A stretch of DNA of 64,000 nucleotides from Methanobacteriota archaeon (GTDB taxonomy: Archaea > Thermoplasmatota > Thermoplasmata > Methanomassiliicoccales > Methanomethylophilaceae): NCBI GenBank assembly GCA_023402275.1, contig JAEXCH010000004.1, positions 62,001-126,000 on the forward strand, written 5' to 3'. This document shows positions 7,640 through 16,058 of the stretch, piece after piece. The position numbers and the translations under genes are program-made. Within the stretch, counting starts at the first letter, position 1. The number at the start of each line of letters is the position of its first letter. Under the pieces are notes generated by a model. It was given only the letters and a program-made list of their open reading frames with translations, searched no databases and was not told where the DNA came from.

Positions 7640-8503
7640 ATGTCATATGGGATATCATATGCCGGAGCAGAGTCGGATTATGATGATGCCGATGCCGTGA
7701 TACTCGGTATTCCATATGACAGGACCTCCAGTTTCAAGGCCGGTGCCAGAGAGGCACCGTTCAATATAAGGAGAGCATCCTACAATTTCGAGGAGATCCA
7801 TTTCGAGCATGGTCTTGATCTCCCATCCCTTAACGTTTGTGACCAAGGCAACTGTGAGGATTTCTTTTTGCCCGAGGACATGATGGACGAGGTCAAATTC
7901 TTCATGCAACCTGTCATCAGGGACAATAAGTTCCCGATCGCAATAGGGGGAGAGCATTCGGTCAACATTCCCATCATCGAATGTTTTGATAGCAAGGATG
8001 TTGCCCTTCTTACAATAGATGCACATCTTGATTCCAGGGATGATTATCTTGGTACCAAGTACAGTCACGCATGTGTCACAAGACGTGCCGCTGAACATCT
8101 GGGTCTCGAGAATGTGTTCTCCATAGGAGTGAGATCGATATCGAAAGAGGAGTTGGAAAGGGATGATGTTGTCCCACACATAACTTCATTCGAGATACAG
8201 GATAAGGGAATAGAATGGGCGGTCAAGAAGGCAATGGACAGTCTTTCCAATGAAAGGATATACCTCTCACTGGACATCGACGGCATAGATCCTGCATATG
8301 CGCCCGGAACAGGTACTCCTGAACCATTCGGACTCACACCCCTGGATGTGAAAAGGGTCATCGGATCCCTCGGGAACAGACTTGCCGGTTTCGATGTCAC
8401 AGAGGTCTGCCCTCCGGCAGATCCATCGGGGATAACCTCGATACTCGCATCAAGATTCATCAATGAGGTGCTTTGTGTACAATCCAAGAATCTCGGGAAC
8501 TGA
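7640..8503 (+). CDS. speB: Agmatinase (ureohydrolase family)
   Basis: The enzyme probably hydrolyses agmatine to putrescine and urea in polyamine synthesis. The three manganese-binding motifs of the arginase/agmatinase family are present: GGEHSVNIP near residue 100, DAHLDSRD near residue 124 and SLDIDGIDPAYAPGTGTPEP near residue 213. The length of 287 residues is typical. It starts nine bases after the aIF5A stop behind GGAGATCC, so the two form an operon. Arginase and formiminoglutamase share the fold, but the position next to aIF5A and the archaeal context favour agmatinase. The gene ends back-to-back with the convergent glmM-like gene, with no spacer. Confidence 0.88.
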   Translation: MSYGISYAGAESDYDDADAVILGIPYDRTSSFKAGAREAPFNIRRASYNFEEIHFEHGLDLPSLNVCDQGNCEDFFLPEDMMDEVKFFMQPVIRDNKFPIAIGGEHSVNIPIIECFDSKDVALLTIDAHLDSRDDYLGTKYSHACVTRRAAEHLGLENVFSIGVRSISKEELERDDVVPHITSFEIQDKGIEWAVKKAMDSLSNERIYLSLDIDGIDPAYAPGTGTPEPFGLTPLDVKRVIGSLGNRLAGFDVTEVCPPADPSGITSILASRFINEVLCVQSKNLGN

Positions 8504-9853
8504 TCACTGATCAAGATATTCTTTGACGATATTTTCGTACTTCTCCGCCCTTTCCTTTGCAACCGCCTCATCCTTCGATTCAGAGTATATCCTGAATATC
8601 GGTTCTGTACCAGAAGGTCTGGCCAATACCCATCCGTCATCGAATATTATCTTGATACCGTCGGTATCATCGATCTTGGCGCCTGCACTGGCGTTGATTA
8701 TGTGCTCCATGACATATCTCTTCAGATCATTGGGGCATTTTATCTTCTTCTTCACGGTGTAGTAGACAGGAAGTTTCGATATCTGATTCTTAAGGGACCC
8801 TTCCTTCACGATGCATTCAAGCATCTTTGCAACGGTCATTCCTCCATCCCTGCAATATTGTTGTTCGGGGAATATCAGACCGCCGTTCTCCTCTCCACCG
8901 AATACAGCTTCCGTTTCCATCATCTTCCTTGCTACGATGGGGGATCCTACTGCGGTGTACTCTACCGTTCCGCCTGCATCCTTTACCACCTCTTCAACTA
9001 AGGAAGAGGAACTCACAGGTGTCACTATTACCCCTTTGTTCTTTGAAAGAACATATTTCGACATGAGTGCCAGACTTTTATCGCCGCTTACGAATTTACC
9101 GTCATTCGTTATGAAGACGCATCTGTCCGCATCTCCATCATGGGCTATACCTAAGTGCGATCTTGTTGTCCTTACCAAGGATATCAGATCCTTCAGATTC
9201 TCCTCTGTCGGTTCGCTGGGATGTCCCGGGAATTCCCCTTGCGGGTTACAGTTGATGGTTATTGCCCTTACATTCAGTTTCTTAAGCAATAGCGGAGAGG
9301 TCTCATATGCCGCCCCATTAGCGCAGTCTAGACATACTTTTAGTTCCGCATTCCTTATTGCCTCGGCATCTACGTTGGATATGGTCGCATTGACGTATTC
9401 CTCGCCTGCACCGCGCACTCTATCCGTCTCACCGATGGAGTTCCATGCCGCACATGGTATGTCCTTCTCGTATTGACCTTCGATCTCTTCCTCTTCCTCT
9501 CGGCTTGCTTCCGTTCCGTCCGAGGATATGCATTTGATCCCATTGAACTGAGGAGGGTTGTGGGAAGCTGTTATCATGACCCCTCCCTTGACGTTGTCGT
9601 GGGTCTTGATATAGTATTGTATCGCAGGAGTAGGGAGAACACCGAGATCAAGGACGTTCACACCCACGGACATTATTCCCGAGGACACCGCCATCTTGAT
9701 CATATCGGCGGATATCCTTGTGTCGGTGGCTATTGCCACCGTCCCGCCCATGACCGTACCTATTGCTTTTCCTATCTGAAGTGCCAGATCAGAGGTCATA
9801 TCCTCATTTATGATGCCTCTTATCCCGTTCGTCCCGAACAGCCTTTCTGGCAA
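8504..9853 (-). CDS. glmM: Phosphoglucosamine mutase / phosphomannomutase
   Basis: This alpha-D-phosphohexomutase interconverts 6-phospho and 1-phospho sugars for nucleotide-sugar synthesis. It has the four family signatures: the N-terminal LFGTNGIRG, the phosphoserine loop TASHNPPQFNGIK, the metal-binding loop DGDADRCVFI, and the C-terminal phosphate-binding RPSGTEPIFRIYSE. I place the start at a TTG (position 9853), because AGGAGG lies seven bases upstream and the product then begins MPERLFGTNG. Longer frames starting at 9898 would add residues unlike the family. The TTG comes one base after the stop of the upstream DUF47 gene. Choice between glucosamine and mannose phosphates cannot be made from sequence; the N-terminus looks GlmM-like. 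Confidence 0.88.
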   Translation of the reverse strand: MPERLFGTNGIRGIINEDMTSDLALQIGKAIGTVMGGTVAIATDTRISADMIKMAVSSGIMSVGVNVLDLGVLPTPAIQYYIKTHDNVKGGVMITASHNPPQFNGIKCISSDGTEASREEEEEIEGQYEKDIPCAAWNSIGETDRVRGAGEEYVNATISNVDAEAIRNAELKVCLDCANGAAYETSPLLLKKLNVRAITINCNPQGEFPGHPSEPTEENLKDLISLVRTTRSHLGIAHDGDADRCVFITNDGKFVSGDKSLALMSKYVLSKNKGVIVTPVSSSSLVEEVVKDAGGTVEYTAVGSPIVARKMMETEAVFGGEENGGLIFPEQQYCRDGGMTVAKMLECIVKEGSLKNQISKLPVYYTVKKKIKCPNDLKRYVMEHIINASAGAKIDDTDGIKIIFDDGWVLARPSGTEPIFRIYSESKDEAVAKERAEKYENIVKEYLDQ

Positions 9854-9854
9854 C

Positions 9855-10511
9855 TCACATCCTCCTGGCAGACAGAAGAATGGACATGGTATCCGCACAT
9901 GTCTTACATGTATCCGCTGCCATCTCGATCGAGAGTATCAACTCCCTTGCGAGCATGACCGCACGCGGATCCATCGGTGACAGGTGGACCTGTTTTATGC
10001 ATGAGAAATAGAGGCCGTCGATTATCTTCTCTTGGTCATATACGGCTTCGATGTTCCTGAGGGTCTCGGTAGATCCGATATCCAGTGTCTCCACCACTTT
10101 GATGAGATACTTGACCGCCGGGATCAACTCTGCGGACATCTTCTCGATCTCCAACCATATGTTCTCGGGGACAAGAGCATTGGTCTCTTTCAGTAATTGG
10201 ATGTGAAGGGCGCCTTCCTTGGACCAATTCGCTATCTGGTCCATCTTCCTTATGAAGTGGATCAGATCCTCTCTCTCCTGTACGCTGAGTTCCCCTCCGG
10301 ATACCTCTGCGGAGAGTTTATCCTCGATCCTGTCAGCCTCTCTTTCCGAGATGATGAGCCTTTCGATGCATTTCATCGCATCGACATGATCCCCTTTGCT
10401 CATTGCCATTATCGCAAGATCTAGTTCGGTCACTGCATCAAGGACCACAAGTCCGTGGCTTCTTGATCCTATCCTGACCGTTTCTTCCTTCCTTTTGGAA
10501 AACCATCCCAT
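9855..10511 (-). CDS. DUF47 / PhoU-like regulator
   Basis: This helical protein of about 218 residues belongs to the DUF47 (PhoU-related) family, proteins with acidic residues on helical bundles that bind metal clusters and accompany phosphate transporters. Features include ECIERLIISEREAD-like helices (here CIERLIISEREADRIE), GELSVQEREDLIHFIRKMD and the start MGWFSKRKEE. The ATG at 10511 follows AAAGGGG. A TTG at 10529 overlapping the upstream ATPase stop is an alternative start. DUF47 genes usually sit beside a Pit permease, but here the partner is an ABC importer-type cluster immediately upstream. That makes a role as accessory regulator of this transporter likely, though it is inference. 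Confidence 0.8.
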   Translation of the reverse strand: MGWFSKRKEETVRIGSRSHGLVVLDAVTELDLAIMAMSKGDHVDAMKCIERLIISEREADRIEDKLSAEVSGGELSVQEREDLIHFIRKMDQIANWSKEGALHIQLLKETNALVPENIWLEIEKMSAELIPAVKYLIKVVETLDIGSTETLRNIEAVYDQEKIIDGLYFSCIKQVHLSPMDPRAVMLARELILSIEMAADTCKTCADTMSILLSARRM

Positions 10512-10521
10512 TATTCCCCTT

Positions 10522-11604
10522 TCATTCAAGTTTGATCGCCTCCTCTAGTCCCTCTTCCGGCCTCGCAAATACTTTTGTGGCCTTCTTGTTGAACACAAGA
10601 TATACCTTGTCACCTACTTTAGGTACCTCGTAGTTCGATGAAATGTTATAATCGATGTAATCGCTGGTCTCCGCCAGGGTCCTTACCCTCCAGTATGTTC
10701 CCATGAATACTACGTCGATCACTTCAGCCCTTAGACCGTCGTTCGCAGTATAAACATTCTCTGGACGAACGGATATGACAACGGGATCCCCCGTATTGAA
10801 GTTGGATTTGGATGCCCTCACTCTTTGTCCGCCCCTAAGCCTGACCATAGTCTTTCCTGTTCTTGTCTTACCATAGACGGTACATTCAATGAGATTCGTC
10901 TCCCCTATGAAGTACGCTGCGAATATGGAACCGGGGTTCCTGTACATGTCCAGCGGAGTCCCGACTTCCTGTATCCCTCCGGCCCTCATCAGTATTATCC
11001 TGTCAGATACAGACATCGCTTCCTCTTGGTCATGTGTCACATGCAGGACGGTTATCCCCAATTTTTTGACGAGTCTCCTTATCTCGTATCTCAGTTCCAC
11101 ACGTACACGTGCGTCGAGAGCTGACAACGGCTCATCCAGCATCAGCATTTTCGAACCTGATGCCAGTGCCCTTGCTATGGCGACCTTCTGTTGTTCCCCG
11201 CCGGATAATTCATTCGGGAACATTCCGGCACGATCGAACATCTTAACCAGTTCCAGATGATCCTTGGATATGTTCTCCACATCCTCCGGCGGCATATCCT
11301 TTACTCTGGGGCTGTACCCGACATTGTCCTTTATCGTCATGTTCGGGAAGAGAGCGATATTCTGGAACACATAGCCTGTATCCCTGTCCTCCATCGGTAT
11401 GTTCGTGACATCCTCTCCGTCGACTATGACCTTCCCCTCAGTAGGCGTCCATATACCTGATATGACCTTGATCAAGGTCGTCTTTCCGCAGCCTGACGGG
11501 CCGAGGATCGTAAGATACTCTCCTTTTGCAATGGATATGTTTATGTTCCTGACGGCATAGAAATCGCCGAACTTCATGGAGATATTCTCTAGTTTTATCT
11601 TCAT
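10522..11604 (-). CDS. ABC importer ATPase subunit A (with TOBE domain)
   Basis: This is a 360-residue ATPase of the PotA/FbpC/ModC group that powers import. The Walker A motif is GPSGCGKTT (about residue 36), the Q-loop is YVFQNIALFPNM, the signature is LSGGEQQKVAIARAL, the Walker B is MLMLDEPLSALD and the switch histidine lies in HVTHDQEEA. After about residue 240 there is a C-terminal TOBE-type beta domain (VVISVRPENVY), which in relatives binds regulatory ligand. It overlaps the stop of the second ATPase as ATGA. The two ATPases differ clearly in sequence, so they probably form a heterodimer on the fused permease. The substrate is not evident. Confidence 0.88.
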   Translation of the reverse strand: MKIKLENISMKFGDFYAVRNINISIAKGEYLTILGPSGCGKTTLIKVISGIWTPTEGKVIVDGEDVTNIPMEDRDTGYVFQNIALFPNMTIKDNVGYSPRVKDMPPEDVENISKDHLELVKMFDRAGMFPNELSGGEQQKVAIARALASGSKMLMLDEPLSALDARVRVELRYEIRRLVKKLGITVLHVTHDQEEAMSVSDRIILMRAGGIQEVGTPLDMYRNPGSIFAAYFIGETNLIECTVYGKTRTGKTMVRLRGGQRVRASKSNFNTGDPVVISVRPENVYTANDGLRAEVIDVVFMGTYWRVRTLAETSDYIDYNISSNYEVPKVGDKVYLVFNKKATKVFARPEEGLEEAIKLE

Positions 11605-12734
11605 CAGTCCAACCTCAGCTCTTCCTCTATTCCCTCAGGGGGTATATCGAACACTATCGCTTTGTCAGGGAGCCATGATACCATGACCTCGTCCCCGACC
11701 TCATAATCATCATATCTTCTGTTAGGGAGTTTTGCGGATACAAGACCTATACCGTCCGCTTCGAGTTCTATGGTTATCGTTGCCCCTTCATACAGTATCC
11801 TTTCGACCCTTGCTTTGAAGAATCCTTCTGGTTGTTCGGGTTCCGGACACTTCTCAGAGGGCTTCTCTATTATGGGTATCCTTGTTGATCCGATCTTTAT
11901 TGTGACCGCAACATCCGTTCCGACTGCTAGGTCTGTCTTCCTTGCCTGTATGACCGTCCCATTGCAAAGTGTGATCTCGGAACGATCCTCTTCGGACGAT
12001 GATATCCTTCCGATGAATACATTTGACCTTCCGACGAAATTGGCTACAAAGGGTGTCGCCGGATCCTGGAACACTTCGATCGGTGTACCTATCTGAACGA
12101 TCCTTCCGTTCCTGATTATGGCTATGCGGTCGGCCATCTCCAATGCCTCATCCTGATCGTGGGTCACATGTATGGCGGTCAATCCCATCTCCTTGACGAG
12201 TGATCTGAGCTCCTGCCTCAGTTCGAGCCTGAGCCTTGCATCCAATGCCCTTAACGGCTCATCCAGAAGGAGTATCTCCGAGTTGGAGGCTAATGCCCTG
12301 GCAAGTGCTGTACGCTGCTGTTGCCCTCCGCTGAGCTCATGAGGATATGAATTCACCTTGTTCTCCATATGTACCATCTTTATCATGCTCTTGACGAGCT
12401 GTCTGGCACTTTCCTCGTCCCACTCCTTTATCTCAGGAGAGAACATGACATTCTCATAAACGGTCTTTGGGGGGAACAGGGAATACACCTGAGAGAGCAT
12501 GGTCGCCTTTCTCTCACTCACAGGCATATCCGTGACATCCACGCCATCGAACAATACCTTCCCCTCATCCGGACGTGTTAGTCCGCATATCATCCTCAAA
12601 CATGTTGTCTTTCCGGATCCTGTCGGCCCTAATATGCATAGGTATTCTCCGTCATTCACCTTAAGGGACAGACCATTTGCGGCCAAACACCCTCCGTAGT
12701 CCTTCACGAGTCCGTCAAGGGTTATCTCAGGCAC
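11604..12734 (-). CDS. ABC importer ATPase subunit B (with TOBE domain)
   Basis: This second ATPase of 376 residues has all catalytic motifs: Walker A GPTGSGKTTCLRMICG, Q-loop MLSQVYSLFPP, signature LSGGQQQRTALARAL, Walker B LLLDEPLRALD and the H-loop HVTHDQDEALEM. Its C-terminal TOBE domain carries an insertion with ISSSEEDRSEITLCNG and KPSEKCPEPEQPEG, not present in its partner. The GTG at 12734 is chosen because GAGGTG precedes it by six bases and the product then begins MPEITLDGLV; a GTG three codons upstream is the alternative. It overlaps the end of the permease gene. Substrate is unknown; metal oxyanions, iron or phosphate-like ions are possible for this ATPase group. Confidence 0.88.
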   Translation of the reverse strand: MPEITLDGLVKDYGGCLAANGLSLKVNDGEYLCILGPTGSGKTTCLRMICGLTRPDEGKVLFDGVDVTDMPVSERKATMLSQVYSLFPPKTVYENVMFSPEIKEWDEESARQLVKSMIKMVHMENKVNSYPHELSGGQQQRTALARALASNSEILLLDEPLRALDARLRLELRQELRSLVKEMGLTAIHVTHDQDEALEMADRIAIIRNGRIVQIGTPIEVFQDPATPFVANFVGRSNVFIGRISSSEEDRSEITLCNGTVIQARKTDLAVGTDVAVTIKIGSTRIPIIEKPSEKCPEPEQPEGFFKARVERILYEGATITIELEADGIGLVSAKLPNRRYDDYEVGDEVMVSWLPDKAIVFDIPPEGIEEELRLD

Positions 12735-14361
12735 GGCGGCCACCTCTGTTCACTACGATCCTCACGACAAACATGAACACGAAACATATCGCGATGAGTA
12801 TTATCGAGCAGAATGCCGCTTCCGAATAACTGTCCTGTCCTATCAGGTCCATTATGTAAACTGGTACTGTCTTCACGCTGCTGCTTATCGCCACAGTTGC
12901 ACCTGTCTCTCCAAGACTTCTTGTGAATGCGAGTATGGCACCTGCTATGATGGAGGATTTTATTATCGGCATCAGAACCTTGGAGAATGCCTGGAAAGGT
13001 TTCGCTCCAAGGGTCATCGCCACCTCTTCGTATGAGACATCGACCTCTTCCACAGCTCCGGTTATGTTCCTCACCACCAATGGGAACGTGAATGCTATGT
13101 GACCCAATATCACCATCAGAAGTCCGAGAGAATCACCCGCGTATATGCTTCCCCAGAACAGTGCGAGTGAGAATCCCAATGCAGTGGTGGGTATTATCAA
13201 AGGTATGTTTACAAGATTGTCCAGGATCTTCCCGAATTTAGTATCCCTTTTCCTTGCTATGTACAGAGCGATGGGTATCCCGAATACAATATTGAAAACG
13301 ACAGCCACACTGGCGATCAGGAAGGATATCCCCGTTGAGTACATCAGAGCACCAAAATCGATATCGGCCATTGGCTGGGTCAGATAGGTGAATATGTAAA
13401 ATGTGGGTAGGAGTACGATAACGGCCAAGAATGCTATCGAGAATGCATCCTTCAGTTTTGGCATGGTCCCCCTGCTTAGGAATCTCCCAAACTTCGGCCA
13501 TACTTTCTTGATGGGTATCTTGAATCTCATTATCAGGAACTTAACGATGACCAAAAGAAGCAGTGCCAGGATTATCATCAGAACACTTATCAGTATCATG
13601 GGGCCCATCGAAGCATCAACACTTTGGGACTCCTTCATGAAAGCTATGAATGTCGGACCTGTGAAGAACTCCGACCCCAACCCCATCATTTTCAATGCTA
13701 TGAAGGTACCGCCTGTCTCAGACAGGGACCTTGCAAAACAAAGGATGGTACCGGTGACGAGACCTGCTCTGAATAATGGAAGGGTTATTGTCCTGACAGC
13801 CGTGAATCTCGATGCGGAAAGGGTCATTGCCGCAGTCTCATAATTGGGTTCGATCTGCTCCAGGATCGCAGACAACGATCTTACCATGTAAGGGTATGTG
13901 AAGATTATATGCAGAAGTATCAGCATCACGTATGGTGACATCACCATTCCTAGGCCAGGTATGCTTATTCCTTCCGGGGCACCCCAGAACATAACTACGG
14001 ATATCCCAAGTACCGCTGTAGGGAATGCCAGAGGCATGTCCATAAGAGTGTCAAGGTACTTCTTGCCTCTGAAACTCTTCCTCACGAGGATCCATGCCAT
14101 CGGTATACCGACGATGATATCGATCACAGTAACAATGCCCGCAATACTGAAGGAGTTCCACAATGCACCATAGATGGTGGATGTCATAGCTGGGTCATTG
14201 AAGACCTCGCTCACCGCACCCCACTCGGTGAACATCTTCAGAACGACAAATATAGAAGGTACAATAATAAGAATAAGGAATATCAAGCATACAAAGGCGA
14301 ACCATGCCTTCCTTGCCCTTTCGTTATCTGATATATCATTTATCCTTTTGAATAGGGACAT
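12727..14361 (-). CDS. ABC importer permease, two permease domains fused
   Basis: The 544-residue protein is two tandem binding-protein-dependent transport domains, as in FbpB and ThiP. Each half has about six membrane helices and a cytoplasmic EAA-type loop that docks the ATPase. In the first half it is near YETAAMTLSASRFTAVRTITLPLF, quoted here only in part as AAMTLSASRFTAV; in the second it is VAMTLGAKPFQAFSKVLMP. A basic linker around residues 265-300 joins the halves. The start follows AAGGT. It is the first gene of a four-gene unit with two ATPases and a DUF47 protein. No substrate-binding protein gene is adjacent: the upstream neighbour encodes an Sm-like protein with its own promoter. 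Confidence 0.88.
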   Translation of the reverse strand: MSLFKRINDISDNERARKAWFAFVCLIFLILIIVPSIFVVLKMFTEWGAVSEVFNDPAMTSTIYGALWNSFSIAGIVTVIDIIVGIPMAWILVRKSFRGKKYLDTLMDMPLAFPTAVLGISVVMFWGAPEGISIPGLGMVMSPYVMLILLHIIFTYPYMVRSLSAILEQIEPNYETAAMTLSASRFTAVRTITLPLFRAGLVTGTILCFARSLSETGGTFIALKMMGLGSEFFTGPTFIAFMKESQSVDASMGPMILISVLMIILALLLLVIVKFLIMRFKIPIKKVWPKFGRFLSRGTMPKLKDAFSIAFLAVIVLLPTFYIFTYLTQPMADIDFGALMYSTGISFLIASVAVVFNIVFGIPIALYIARKRDTKFGKILDNLVNIPLIIPTTALGFSLALFWGSIYAGDSLGLLMVILGHIAFTFPLVVRNITGAVEEVDVSYEEVAMTLGAKPFQAFSKVLMPIIKSSIIAGAILAFTRSLGETGATVAISSSVKTVPVYIMDLIGQDSYSEAAFCSIILIAICFVFMFVVRIVVNRGGRRA

Positions 14362-14404
14362 CAGGGAGTACCTTCCGCTGAATATTGAGTTTGAACTGGT
14401 TTAT

Positions 14405-14626
14405 TCAAAGGATGGAGATGCTTACCACGTTGTTACCGCGGAGCACCACTGTGCCTAAGCGTCTCTCTTCTTCGCCGGAGGCGTTGTTCTCTACAGTCTC
14501 ATCCAGGACCATGTTCATGTACTCGTCGAATCCTGTGAGTTTTCCTTCCAGGATCCTTCCGTCCTTGAGGAGCAGAGACACGCGTTTATCAAGCGATTTT
14601 TCCAGCAGTGCTTGTGGCATTACCAT
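14405..14626 (-). CDS. Sm-like archaeal RNA-binding protein
   Basis: This is a small Sm/Lsm protein of about 73 residues that forms heptameric RNA-binding rings, preferring U-rich RNA. The Sm1 motif is VSLLLKDGRILEGKLTGFDEYMNMVLD and here can be seen as LLLKDGRILEGKLTGFDEY; the Sm2 motif is LGTVVLRGNNVVSI with the diagnostic RGNNV. The insertion between Sm1 and Sm2 (ENNASGEEERR) is ordinary. I take ATG 14626 as the start, because a TATA-like TTTTAATC at about 14655-14663 would give a leaderless message; ATG 14620 is equally possible. It is separated from the condensin genes by 50 bases and read in the same direction. Confidence 0.9.
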   Translation of the reverse strand: MVMPQALLEKSLDKRVSLLLKDGRILEGKLTGFDEYMNMVLDETVENNASGEEERRLGTVVLRGNNVVSISIL

Positions 14627-14677
14627 ATTATCGATTCGACCATGGGGTGTTTGATTAAAAGCTTTTCTCAAGAGGCA

Positions 14678-15178
14678 TCAGATATTCTTTGCCTGAGATT
14701 CTATCCATTTCCTTATGTCGGATATCTTTGTGCTTCCTATCCCAAAATACTCCGAGAATTTCTTGGTGGTAGTGAGTTCAAGGGTCTGTCCGACCCTCTT
14801 ACCCGATATCATGCCCATATCTATCAAAGCGTGAACGTCATCGTATGTACGAGGGCCGCGTGTCCTGAACAGTTCAGACTGAAGCACCGGCTGATTGTAT
14901 GCTATCGTACTGAGAGTACGCATCATCCCTCCGGTCATCTCCGCCTTTGCGAACTTGCCCGTGAAATCCGTATACTCCGTTCTGAGCATCATGCAGTACT
15001 CATTTCCGATCTTTGCGATCATTATCGCAGAGTCCCTCTCGTCATACTCCTGTCTGAGGTCCTTTATCGCATATCTGATATCAGCCTCGGACAGCCCCGT
15101 CCTCTCTGCGATATCGGAGACACGAAGCTTTTCGGCGCTGGAGAAGAGGGCTGCCTCAACTGCGCCTTTCTCATTCAC
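14678..15178 (-). CDS. scpB: Segregation and condensation protein B
   Basis: ScpB is the winged-helix accessory (kite) subunit that binds the kleisin ScpA in the Smc condensin complex. The 166-residue protein has two winged-helix domains: the first covers AALFSSAEKLRVSDIAERTGL and the second ends GVRTYDDVHALIDMGMI-like, here TYDDVHALIDMGMISGKR. The internal LSTIAYNQPVLQSELFRTRG is the standard ScpB signature (LxxIAYxQPV). The start is a GTG directly after the scpA stop, with GGTG upstream. The order smc, scpA, scpB is kept, all on one strand. Confidence 0.93.
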   Translation of the reverse strand: MNEKGAVEAALFSSAEKLRVSDIAERTGLSEADIRYAIKDLRQEYDERDSAIMIAKIGNEYCMMLRTEYTDFTGKFAKAEMTGGMMRTLSTIAYNQPVLQSELFRTRGPRTYDDVHALIDMGMISGKRVGQTLELTTTKKFSEYFGIGSTKISDIRKWIESQAKNI

Positions 15179-15179
15179 C

Positions 15180-16040
15180 TTAATTCACCGCCTCTACCTC
15201 TTCCTGGGTCTCCATGGATGTGGGTATCCCGGGGACCTTCATCTCTATGAATATCTCCCCTCTCGGAAGTGATTCCTGCCAAACGGCAAGCTTCCCGTCC
15301 CTTACCAGATGGAGAACGGAAACGAATGTCCTGAGATTCTCCTGTATGTCCCTTGTATAGAGCTCATTGATCGGTATAGGGCCGGTTCCGAGCTTGACTA
15401 TCCTTTCCCATACGAACTCGACATCCTGTTTGTCATCCTCATCGTGGGCCTTGTTATCAAATTTCCTCGGGACCTTATCCTCGAGTTCCACTCTGACCCT
15501 TTCCCTCTCGCGCTGGATCTCCATCTCGACCCTTGCTTCCTCGAACGCATCCAGCAATTCGTACATTGTGACCGGGCGCATGGTCTCCCTTCTGTAAGCC
15601 TCTCTGAAAGAGACCTCCGGGACGACGAGTGATTCATCCTCATCCTCCAATGTGAAATCGAACTCGAAGAACTCCTCTTCCAGGGGTTCATCGGTCTTCG
15701 AGCATGTCGCCTCCGACTGCATCCTCAGGATCTTCCATGCCATCAGCATAAGCTTTCCTGCGACTATCATATCGAACCTGTTCTCGGCGACCTTCCTTGA
15801 ATATAATCTAACGAACTCCCTGAGATCTATCTCCCAGGGATCTATACCGCTCTCGAGGACCAGGCTGAACGCCGATCTTATGGATTCATCGACAGGGTCG
15901 TTGAGTTTCTCTCCCGATCCGGTCTTGCCGAGGATATCCATGTATCCGTTTATCCTGACGTAGGCCTCGCTGTCCTCTGTCAGGGCCTTATGGAACAGTA
16001 AGTGCTGCTCCATCTCCTCTCTCTTCATCTCTCCATCCAT
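15180..16040 (-). CDS. scpA: Segregation and condensation protein A (kleisin)
   Basis: ScpA is the kleisin that bridges the head domains of the Smc dimer. The protein is about 286 residues. The N-terminal region includes DPWEIDLREFVRLYSRKV, the usual kleisin signature, and RFDMIVAGKLMLMAWKIL. A central acidic and charged linker (residues about 125-225) is followed by a C-terminal winged helix with VLHLVRDGKLAVWQ. I chose ATG 16040, which follows GGGATG; ATG 16052 lies too close to the upstream AAGG but is the alternative. It begins just after the smc stop, consistent with an smc-scpA-scpB operon. Confidence 0.9.
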   Translation of the reverse strand: MDGEMKREEMEQHLLFHKALTEDSEAYVRINGYMDILGKTGSGEKLNDPVDESIRSAFSLVLESGIDPWEIDLREFVRLYSRKVAENRFDMIVAGKLMLMAWKILRMQSEATCSKTDEPLEEEFFEFDFTLEDEDESLVVPEVSFREAYRRETMRPVTMYELLDAFEEARVEMEIQRERERVRVELEDKVPRKFDNKAHDEDDKQDVEFVWERIVKLGTGPIPINELYTRDIQENLRTFVSVLHLVRDGKLAVWQESLPRGEIFIEMKVPGIPTSMETQEEVEAVN

Positions 16041-16058
16041 TTTGCATCCCATCCTTAC

